Source of the DNA: Acanthochlamys bracteata
Taxonomy: Eukaryota; Streptophyta; Magnoliopsida; Pandanales; Velloziaceae
Length of the DNA stretch: 64,000 nucleotides
Direction: 5' to 3'
Assembly (NCBI GenBank): GCA_019914995.1
Contig: CM034126.1
Coordinates: 7,631,001-7,695,000, forward strand
The translations under genes and the position numbers were made by a program. Position 1 is the stretch's first letter; every line of letters starts with the position of its first letter. Positions 14,201 to 26,200 of this stretch are shown piece after piece. The notes beneath the pieces were generated by a model. That model searched no databases. It was not told the origin of the DNA and worked only from the letters and a program-made list of their open reading frames with translations.

Positions 14201-17200
14201 GAGAAATTCTCACATTTTTGTCATATTCACTCACTTTCCCCCAAAGCAGAATGCAGGCACTTGAGGAATCTAGTACTCTTCATCGATCTCTATGACTGTG
14301 CAAGAATATTCAATGTTATTCACTTTATATTAGGTAGTTTCACTAAAAGAACTAGTAAAATGCAAGCACTTGATGGCATTTAGTACTCTTATTACAACTT
14401 ATATCACCATGCAAGACTATTCAATTTAACACATATATACAATAAGAAGTCTAGTGGATGCCCACTCACAACCCTTTTCATTCTTTCCATCACAAGGATT
14501 TTAAGTTTTCACTTGGGCTGTTTGCCACTCATTTTTATTAATGCAGCTGTTTTGAATAAGTGGGTTGCCATGCTTCTTCTCCTTAGTTAATTCTCCTTTT
14601 TGTATTTTGTCTTTTTAGATGAAGGAAAGGCAACACTGGGAAGCAGTGTGCCAAACCCTTAGAGTGAAGCTGGAGACATCAGAAAATGCCTGTGTGCGTT
14701 CTGAGATTGAAGCAGCTAAATTAAGAAGTCTGTCTCTGTTGACCGTTAAAGCATATCTACTTCTTGTTGGCTTTATCCTTGAAGACATAATTTTTCTTAT
14801 TTTCATAGGTCAGTTGGAATTGGAATCATCCACGAGAAACCAATTACTGAATGCCAAAGATGGTGAGATCACAGGTCTGCTTGATGAGGTAGCCATTGCT
14901 TGTCCTCTCTGCTTTTCCGTCTTTATCTTTCCAGTTACTCTGAACACATTGAAAGCTTCATCTTTCCCTTATTTCTTATGCTTGTCATGATGTTTTACTT
15001 GTCCAGTAAGATTCTTAGGCATCATTGTGCTTGGACATACTAAAGGTCAAAGGCAAATACGTAACTTGAGGTTTGAGTACAGCTAGTGCTAATCTCTATG
15101 GCCATTTAATTTAACAGGGGAAGGAAAATGCTGGTTTTACATATTGATTGAAAAGTTACTGAAAGTTTCCTAGGGAAGCTGGCATCATAGTATTTTGGCA
15201 TGCAAAAGGTCAAAGGCAAATGGTAGTCCCTATGATTGTTTGACTTAAGAGGGGGGAAGGAAAATGATAACTGGATTGAGTTTCATTGAAGAAAGTCTGA
15301 AGTCAGAAACAAGAACAAATTGCAGAGGATGAGTCAAATATAGGTGATTTTGGAGAAGTTGTACAAAGGAGAGTGGATGAGTTCCCAGTAAAAACAAAGC
15401 ATGCGATCTCTGTCTCAATTCTGAGATAAAAGGCATATAAAAAGAAGAAATTTTAGCCTCGTTAGGCAACTTTAGAGGGTCGTCAAATAAGTTTGACAAG
15501 TATAAAATCATCCCAAATCGATGTGTTGATGTAATCATACACAAACCTATGAGCTATCTAAGCTAGAATTCTGTTGCATGTAGGAAATACGTAGTTGTAA
15601 AGACTAAGAGATGACACCTTATAACATGGTTTGCCTGTTCCCAGCTTCCGTCTATACCCCTTTCTTTTTTTCTTGAGGACTTTATCCACCAAGCATTCTT
15701 CTTGTGGATAAAGATGAAATATACAACCTTCAGGTTTTCCAGGTCAAGTAACCTCACAAATGCTTCTTTTTTGAAGTATCCAAGTGAGTAAATCAACTCT
15801 CTGAGTATTCTCTTTTATAAGAAAAAGACTTTGTACAAGATTCAAAAGAAGCAGATTGGATATCATTCTATCCATTTACTATTTCATTTCTATTTTCATT
15901 GTTTGATCTCATTCCCGTTGAAAGATGTACATGTGAAATGCTAATCTTAAGCACTAGCGTTGCGTCCAGTTTGTGATAATATTTTTGTTGGTTGCAGATG
16001 AGGCATTTGGAAAATGAATTTTCAGCTTATAAAGTCCGTGCTCATGCACTTCTACAGAAAAAGGATGCTGAGGTTCTTGCAGCTAAGAATTCAGAAAGTA
16101 TCAAGGCTCAAGAAGAAGCAATTAGAGTATAATATACACTGTGTCACAGTTGGTCAAATACTTGAGTTACCACATCAAACTTCACATAAGCTTTCTCAAT
16201 CCCTTCATTTATATTATTTTGTGTAGGAAGCTGAGAAAGAATTAGCACAAGCGCTGATTGAAAGAGATAAGGCTATCCAAGATCTCCAAGATGCTTTGGT
16301 CAAACATGAGAAACAAATTGCTTCTAAGTAAATTTCTTCGAGTAACTTTAAATTGCTTCTAAGTAAATTTCTTTGAGCAACTTTATCATTCTTTTGCACT
16401 TTTTTGTTGTCTCTTAGACCTATTGTCCTCAACGTATACATACTTTGGTGTGCTATTTTCAGTTTGTGAAGTGCAATGTGTTTTTCAGAATTTATGTGAA
16501 GGGTCTAAGGCTTGTTTTTGTTATTAGCTTGTTTATGTTGTTAACTTGCTGCTACTATTTTGCATTGTTTTAATACTATGGAATTAGACATTTCTGTTAT
16601 AGTAATTGATGGTTAAGATAAACTTCTGATGTACATGAATAGATATCTAAAGATATGTGATTACCTAACAACTTAGGGTAAAAACATAAGTAATAGGCTC
16701 CATATGACCTCTGTCCTTGTAGCAGGTGACACTTTCTCGAGAGGGAAAACACTTCATCGGTAACACTGTCAAAGGGAAAGATATGCTTCAAGAGAAAATA
16801 GGAGACACGGAGACTTTTAGGTTGTTAGAAATTTAAATGGACTAGCAGATGCCTATAGATTGGTTAGGAAGAGAAGCAGGATCAACTTAGCAAACATTTA
16901 AATGGCGAAACCTTGAAGATGTCATAAGTTTGTAGGGTGCACTAAAGTAGATCCTTCATCATAAATATTACTGAAAGTTGTGAGCTGCATTATATATATA
17001 TATATATATATATATATTGATTGGGATCAGTATTTATGTAAAAATAAGAAAGTCTTTAAGAGAATGACGTTGAGAATGTGAGGTTCGAATTATAATTTGC
17101 AAAGAGAAAACCTTAAAAGTAATAAACTTCTTGTGAGTCATAGGCGAGTCTAGTCCTTTAAATCCTGTTGCTCTTTATTTCAGGGATTTTGCACTGAAGG

Positions 17201-20200
17201 ATGCTGAGAAAGAGATAAAAGAAATATATCTTAAGCTTGAAACTACTACCTCTCAATTCTTAAGAGAGAAAGAATCATGGAAAAAGAACTTGGAGAGCGT
17301 AGAAGAAAGCTGGAGATGTAATATTTTTTCTCTTTTTCCTTATATGTTAGAGTTTTGGAGGACTGAATGTTCTGTTATTGGCTAGTGAAATATAGCTCAT
17401 TCGAGGCTCAAAAGAACAACGACGCTGGAGAAGACCAGAAAAAGAACTTGGAATATCTTAAGATGCAATATAAAAAGCTGAAGGTGATTTCTTCTTACAT
17501 CTTTAACTTTGTGTCTATCTAGTTCTCAGCTTAATAACTTTCAAACTCGTAGGAGGAGCATGATACATTTCGTGATATTACTGATAGAACAATGGGAGAG
17601 AAAGATAAGGAGATTGTTAAACTCATAGAAGAAAATAAGAAACTTCAACAAGAGCTGGAGCTGAGATCAGTAGTACGTTATAATCCTTTACCGTACAGCC
17701 AAAGAGATCCTTCTTAAGTCTCTTTCTATTTGATGAAGTATTGAAATTCTTATTCTTGTCAATGCATTTCTTAATTTTTAAACTTATAATCTGAGTGTAT
17801 AGTTAAAATATTTATTCTTTATCCTCTGGAAGATTGATTCTGTTATGTCATTCCATGAGAAAATTATTCTTGTCTACATAATAGATTTTTTAGTTCCTTG
17901 GAATTTAGTCTCTGTACTTAAATTGGTGTTACTAAAGGTAGTGTCATACATTAGTGAATTTGTTGTCCATTAGCTAATTTTCATATAGATCAGGCACAAT
18001 GGCAGCCAGGCATAATTTATTTCTATGTGTGGTGCTTTGATCTTATGTTTTATTTGAACTGTTGAAAGGGATGAAGTTATGTATTTTTCTAAAGTTTCTC
18101 ATGAAGAGATACATAGTGGTAGCATATGGTGTTCATTGAGATAAAAAGAAGTTGTGATAATGCTCTTTAGAAGTCCCTTGGAGGATGCTGGAGAAGAAGG
18201 AACTACCACTGCCCAAATCCCTATGAAAGGTATGGATCATGGGGTAACGACTTATACTAGGTTGTTTGAAAAATACAGAAAGTTTTGGGAGCTTATCAGG
18301 ACTTGGGCATAGATCTATCAATAGGCTATGATGGGTTAGAGTTAACCTATTGGCAGCTGGATGGAATATATAAGCCTGATCTGGGCCAAGACATAGAAGT
18401 GCCAGTAAGGAACGAGGCGGAGAAGGAGACAGATGAGAAATTGGATTAGTTATTAAATGCTGAATTATGGTTCTTTTTGCACCAAATGTTGGTGTTGAAC
18501 CACTACAGAGCTTGATTAGTAGAATAAGAGTTGTTATTTCATATGCGACTTTAGCAGCAAATAATGACCTCTAGATGGAGGGTTTTTTGTACTGGACATT
18601 CATCTCCTGAATTTTAGCAACCGGACATAAAAATGCATACGAAAAGTTCATGTACTTGGAATAATTCATCTTATAATTATTTAGATTCATCTTATTAGAA
18701 CATCAATTTTACCTTTGTTATTTCATTTGGTTTGTCTTGAGAGTAGGTTAGATTTTGATGGTGTGTTTTTGTTCTTTTCAGGTTGACAGTAATAACAATC
18801 AGAAGACGGGTAACAGATGTCTGCTAATTCTTATCTCCTAATATTTGGGAAATAAATAGTTATCATTCATTATCATGTTATTATTTCTCATGTTTCCTGT
18901 ATTTCCCAGCTACTGTAGCTTCTGGAAAGCAGGAATCCCATATCATGAACATAGCAGCTGCGGAACAGCAAATTCTGGTATGCTGTTCTTATATGCCTTG
19001 TCTTCTGTACCTTCTTTCATGAAATGTTTCCGTTCATGTTTGATGTTATTTCATATAGGAATTGTCATTTAGGGTCCTTCCTGTGGTTCTTACTTAAGAC
19101 TTTATTATGTTAACAGAAAAACTTAGTACTTAATCCTATTTCTTGAAATTAGCAGGGATCACTCCCTATCATATAGTAAGAGTAATACGGTTCAATGCTC
19201 TAATAAAAGTTATTGCAGTTTAAATTCCTTGCTTTAACTGAATCATGCCATACTGGAATGGCCTTAACTGAACTATAAGCAAATGAAAACCAAGAGTAAA
19301 CAGGTTCATTTCTTAAGTACCTCGTAATAGGTACTATTTGTCTACACAGCAAAAGGCCAGCAAGAAGCAAATTTAATGTACAGCCTAAGTTCATAATCTC
19401 TTGAAAGAGCAGTTGTTTCTCAATATTTCATTTCTTTGGGTAAATATACCAAAGTTTTTGGTTGATTTCATATGTGCCATCAATGTTTAAATAGTTCATA
19501 TGCGACTAACATACATTTTATTGCACTTTTTTGAAAAGTGGTTGTACAGAGGGGTCATGCAAAATCGCACAGGTCTTAAACATGGTTGCCTAAATCTCGA
19601 AGTTGATCGCACAAGGTCGAAATTCAAGGCACAACATAACTAATCTTCATTTTAACTTGAATTTCGTTTGAAACAAGTCTTTTCTTTAATTAACTGTCCA
19701 CATATATTTGATGCGAATACCAAATCCAAACAATGCTTGAACTTGCAAAATAGAAGAGTCTTCGTGAGCATATCAGTTGGATTTTCTGCAATTGCAACCT
19801 TTTTACACAACATCTTAAAAATACTACGTCTCTGATAAAATTAAATTTATATCAATGTATTTAGACCTCTCATGATGCATTTGGTCTTTTGGTCAAATAA
19901 TTAGCACATTGGCTGTCATAGTAGATTATAGTAACATCTTGATTCAATGTAAGTCTCTATATAGACCTCACAGTCAAATAGCTTACTTATGGCTTCAGTA
20001 ATAGCCATATATTCAGCTTTGTGGTTGAAAAAGCAATTACAAATTGTAAAGGAGCTTTCCAACATATAGCGGAACCGGTAGGAGAGAATACATAGCCGGT
20101 TAAAGATGTTTTACGATTCAGATCTCCTTTTAATATGAATCTACATACCTAATATGTATGCAACTAGTGTTAGTGAATTTCGAACAAGTACTTGATGTTT

Positions 20201-23200
20201 ACACCGTAGATAATGGAGAATTCATTTAATTGGTTACCAATATTCTTTTTCTGAATTTTTTGTATATCTACTAACAATACTAACAATATGTGAAATGTCT
20301 GGATGAGCACACATCATTACATACATAAGACAGACAAATGCACTAGAATAAGAAATTTGAGATATATAAAGTCTCTTTTCTTTAGTTTGAAGTGACAAGC
20401 TTGATGAGAGTTTGACGGAGCTAACAGGTTTGGGATTGTTCATATCAAACACTGTAAAATCTTTTCAACGTTGCTCTTCTGAGACAAAAATAGCTTTCCA
20501 ACTTTGCGGTCTCTTAAGATTTCTGTATGCGCAATTTTCTTTTCATTTCAAAATTTTCATTAAGCTTGTTCTTCAAATTATGATATATGATATGTTCTTT
20601 ACGGCAATCAATATGTCACCAATATAAATTAGCATATAAGTAAAAGATCTTTCATCAAGCTGTTCGAAAGAAATGCATTTGTCATACTAACTTCGTGTTT
20701 AGCAAATATCTACCATAAGTAGGGGTGGCAATATGTGTTAATGGGTCGGTTCCGGATCGACCCATATAATAACCGGGTCAAAATTGTTCAACCCTAATCC
20801 GATCTATTTATAATCGGGTCAAACTCGAATCGATCCATTTAATAATTAAATTATTAAATAAAAATTATAAATATTAATATTTTAATAATAATATATATAA
20901 ATTATTAATTATAATATATTAAAAAAATATATTAATTTTGACAAAATTTATAAATTAAATAAAAATTAGTTAAAATTAAGATAAATTAAAAATATATATA
21001 CAAATTCAATTCAATTTTTTTGCTATTTTTTTCCAATTATTAAGTAATATATACTATATAAATAGTTATACAGATTAAACGGGTCAATTTCGGGTCAACC
21101 TGAACCCGTTTAAATTTTTCGGGTAGACCCGAACTCGAGTAAGGCTTGATCCGAATCCGACCTTTTCGGATCGGGTCGAAATTTGCCACCCCTAACCATA
21201 AGGGAGTCAAATTTTTTATATCACTATCTAGATAATTATTTTAAACCATATAAAGACCTTTTGGATAAGCAAACATAGTTTTCTTTCCTCTCAAATAAAA
21301 AATCCTCAGGTTGATGCATATAAATCTGCTCTTCTAATTCACCATTGAAAAATGCAGTTTTGACATCAAATTGGTGTAAATCTGAAACATGCTTAGCTAG
21401 TAATGCAAGTAAAAACAAGATAGAAGTATGCTTCATAATAAATGAGAAATATCATTGAAGTCAACATCTGGTACATGAGTGTAGCCTTTATTTTTAGCGG
21501 TGCTTTGTATCTGGCATTTTCAGTTTCTGAAACATTTTCTTTCTTCTTATAAATTCATTTACAATTTTAATTTTCTTTCCTTCTGATGATTTTATTAAGA
21601 TCTAACTGTCATTCTCATACAATGACTTAGTCTCTCAATTCATCGGGAGTCTTTTTTGATTTAGAACAAAAGATAGTTTCCTACGAAGATAGCTTCCTTG
21701 AAGGAAGCAGGAGTAAGATCATCAACGGTCTCAGCAACAAATAAGGCATAAACAATAAGATCTGGATAATCATACCTCTAGGGTGGTTTAATTATTCTCT
21801 TTTCTCTATCTTTTACAATACTATATTGCTGTGATGGAGTTTGAGATTAAGAAGATGAATCTCTTTCTTCATCAATAGGCATATAAGCGAAGAAGGTTGA
21901 GCAGACACTGGATAAGACAACTTGCGGAAAGAAGTTGAGCTGCCGTGTTTCCAATGTGACCTCGGTAGAAATATTAACTCATTTTTAGAGTTTGAAGAAT
22001 CCACTAATTTCTTCTTTTGCTGATGTGAGACTGATTAATCAAAAGTCACATTACAGTTTATAAAGAATTTAGGTGACTTAGGCTCACTGCACCATAATCT
22101 GAAATCTTTAACACTAGAAGCAAAAGTAAAAAAGATACACTTTTTGGCTCCAATTTCTTTATTAACATGTATATAAGCCAGACAACCAAATACTTTGATG
22201 TTGGAATAATTTGAGGAGTATTAGACCGTACTTCTTCTAGAGTTTTGCATTCAATGGTTGTATGTAAGAGCGGTTCACCAAGTAGCATGTCATATTAACT
22301 GCTTCTGTCCATAACTCTTGCCTAAGCCTATATTAGACAAGATAGAACGTACCTTTTTAAGAGAGTTATGTTCATACATTCTACAACACCGTTATGTTGT
22401 GGAGTATAAGAGACTATAACGCGTAACAATTTCTTAATTCAAATTGAAGTTATTAAACTCTTTACTATAAAATTCAAGACCATTGGTTGTTCTTAAACTC
22501 TTAATTTATCTTCATGTTTGCTTCTCAATCAAACACTTCTACCGCTTGAAGGTTTCAAATACATCACTTTGTTTGCTTCAAGAAGTAGATACAAACTTTT
22601 ATTGAAGAGTCATTAACAAAAGTGACCATATATCGATCACCACTTTTGGAAGGAACTTATGAGGGTCTCTAAAGGTGTAATTGAATGTAATATTGGTGCC
22701 TTTGTTCAATGAAGTGTTGTGCTAAAACTAAAACTCTTCTACTACATTGCCAATTTTCTGATTGCACAAAGAACCTCTTCTGCTCAAAATTTTTAAGCCT
22801 CTTTGACTCATATAATCTATTCTCATGTGTCATATCTTAGTGATGTCTCCTCCAGAGGGTGATGGTGAAGCAATAATTATTGAACTAGAGACAGTGCCAT
22901 CATCCAGTACGTCTAAGGTGTCACTCTTTTTTGCCTTCATAACTATCAAATTTTTGGCAAATCTTCTGGCTTCACCTTCAGCTGAAATTTGCATCCATTA
23001 AATAAAAAGGGCCTAAAGAGATAAGATATCCCTTCTGGTCATGTACATATTTGACATTGGTAAGAGTTCTCACAACTTGATAATGCAACTTGATTTGAAC
23101 TTCTCTCTATCCCAATGACTTTACAGATATCATCATTAGCTATCTTGATAATTCCATCTTCAAACTGGATCATATGTGGAGGAGAAATTTCGATTGGTAC

Positions 23201-26200
23201 ACGTATGATAGGAACAACATGAATCTAAGATCCAGTCATCCTTGTATTCAAATCTACGTTCATCAACAACAGTAAGAATGGAAATAGGATCTTTGGAATA
23301 TTTGTATTTATATAGTTTTAAGATTTCATTTCTTGACTCGATTCATCTCTCTTTTACTTGTTCTTTAGCTTGAGCATTCTAATATATGTTGTCTTGATTT
23401 CTTACATTGACTACAAGTATGGTTGTTAAAATTTCGATTTAAATTTTACGATTTTATGATTTTATATCAACAACAATTCTACTTGTCACAAGATTTTGAT
23501 TTTACTTACAATCCTTAAAGTTTTCGATCTTAATCCTAAAATCTTTAACATTCCCGATCTTAATTCTAAAATTTTTAAGATTCCGAGCTTACTTGTATAT
23601 GATTTCAGTTTATAAAAAATCTGCATGAATTAGGAGAGCTCTCGAAAATTTTGAGCGAAGTTGGAATAGCTAAACAAAATCCGTTGTTCATTTGTAACGG
23701 GTGTGGTAGTGTTTAATTTATTCTGGTGAGGGGTTTATTATGGGAGAAAGAAATTATTCTTTATGGTGATATTTTTCACCATTTTTTTCTCTTTATTTTG
23801 AGGCGATAAAGACAATTGGTTGTCGTTAATTGATTGATTATATAGGAGATTGAATTTATTAGATATAGGTATAACTATATAAGTGAGCATTTATAAAATA
23901 ATGACATAGTCTGTAAAGAGTTTATGATAATCAGTTAAATGAAATAAAAAAATTATTAATGATATAGTTCACCTGAACCACAAATATGAACATTATTAAT
24001 TTATTACAACAAAATGAAATATAAAAAAAATTATGTCTTAAATCTTCAGAAATGTTAATAAATACTATCTAAATTCTTAAGAGCAATAAATAATTCTATA
24101 AAAAGCCTACCGATAAGTAATTTTACCATTATATTTAAAATTTTAAATTTACGATCATACGCAAACGAAACGATTTTAAATAAAATTTTGATCTTGACAA
24201 CTTTGACTATAAGTAATATTTCTGTTATTTGATTTTGATCTATACTTAGTCTTGTTGTTGCTGGAAGGTCCTTTTTGAATTGATCTTCCTTTTGTAAGAA
24301 GAGCATCATTATGTGTAGAAGATGATATACCATCTTAGATAAATTTGTTATCAATGACGTTTTTACAATAAAAATGTAATATATTCAATAGAGATAGTTT
24401 CTCTACAATAAAGAAAGATATCTCAGAAGTATTTATATGACTAGGGTAACGAACAAAGTAATAACAAAGCTTGATCTTCGTCATCAATCTTGACATCAAG
24501 ATTTTGCAAATTCATAATTTGAACCCGCTTATGTGAGATTTAGTAGATGTACAGTCAGCCATATGAAGTCTATAAAATTTAGTAGATCTTAGCAACCAAA
24601 CACACTTCTTTCAAGAAAAAACCATGTAGAAAAGAGTAAAAACAAAACAGAGAAAAAGAAGCGCCAAAACTGATAAACAATGAATGTTTGTATTGGTCGA
24701 TAACAAATCGTTAACTCTTTTAGGTTGAGAAGTACTCGCACAGAGGGGTCGCATAAGGTTGCACAGGCTTCAAACATGATCACCAAGACCCCAAAATTGG
24801 TCGTACAACGTCAAAATTCAAAGCACAACATAACATAAGTCTTATGGGTGCATATTGCTAATTGCAGCTTGGCTGAGTTTTATGTTGAAATCAGCACCCA
24901 AAAAAAAGAAAAAAGAAAAAAGAGAGAGAAAAGAGCGGATATTTGATAAGCTGACACTTGATGAATTGAAGAAATAGCATTAGTGGCACCTAACAAAATG
25001 AATAGGTAACATTGGTGGCACATTAGAAACTACCTAAAACCTTACTGGCACTTGGTGACAATAGCCTTTTTTTTTTAATTTTCTTTTTGGGATCTTGCTA
25101 GTAGACAATAGTTGACACCTCCTTAATGAATTTAGAACCAGATTTGACAACCTAGTTCAACTGATTTAATGGATGAAGGTTTTCTTAGCTTTGGATCTTA
25201 AACAGCTGGTTATTGGCCTAGAAGAACCTGTCTTTCCTACAAGGATCGGTATATCTGAGCTGGACAAGACCATGACGTGAGATGATGACATAGGTGCCAA
25301 AAAGTCCCAACAATAACACAATAGTAACAATCAGATCAAGAAAATTCCACAATAGCAGGTCCCATGTCATGTCAAGAACTCTAAGACGCCACCGAGAGGA
25401 GAGACAAATTTCGAGTGCTACGCTAAATTAACATAGAAAGTCTTTCTTATTCTATTATTAGGTTTGGTTATTTTATACAGAATTCTAGGTCTAGTAGGAT
25501 TTCTGTTCTAATTAAAAGAGCTTGCAAGTCAATAATCAGATAGATAATGTTGAAGTTGATTATTTTCTTGAGTTGTTGTTTGTCTCCTTGTCTTTGTTAG
25601 AGCTTAGTTATTCTCTTATCACCTTCGGGCTGCTTTATTAGCCTTAAATTATATAAAGCATATAGAAAATAACATCTAACAACATGAGGGATATTCTGAG
25701 AGCATATTTGATATAAAGGCTGCCTTGAGTGGATCTACTTGGATGCTTGACATAATGTTAGTGATTATTTAATTGAGATTTCTTATCTTCAGTTGCTTTA
25801 CTGCAAATAGTTGGCCGGGTTTTGTCCATTGGGTTCGATATGTTTCAGTCAAGAATTCCTTTCTTCGGTTGAGAGTTTGAACAAAACTTATTTCATCAGC
25901 CAGAACATTCATGCATTTGTCTGATTTCATTTCTTCAAACTTCATTTTTCTGCAATGGTGCATTTACGTAGATCATCAATGCTGTTAGATGACGCTTATT
26001 TTGCATCTTGATGTGTCTTTTGATTTTTGTCGGAATTTAGAATGATGCTTATTAATGCCATTCTGCAATGTGTCATATTATTTTAAATTAACACGCAATA
26101 AGGTTCAGTCCATAGACGGATGTTGAAACATTAACACAATAATGTAAAGCTTATTAGTTGAGGAGTATCATACTAGCAGTACTATTTATTTAACATTATT

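Larger units (their letters stand above)
19534..24840 (-). mobile_element. Decayed Ty1/copia retrotransposon in GRIP intron 17
   Basis: Reading on the minus strand from high to low coordinates gives gag remnant, protease, integrase, reverse transcriptase and RNase H, the copia order. Similar direct-repeat blocks of about 110 bp sit at each end (19540-19640 and 24727-24835). They share CAGAGGGGTC, GCACAGG and GCACAACATAAC and are probably LTR remnants. All frames have stops and shifts. A hAT MITE has inserted at 20720-21194. The element lies antisense to GRIP, inside the 7.3-kb intron 18978-26272, so it is spliced out of the host message. Confidence 0.88.

Noticed and set aside
25250..25690. 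Possible solo LTR in GRIP intron 17
   Set aside because: Composition is suggestive, but no TG...CA ends, target duplication or second copy could be found.
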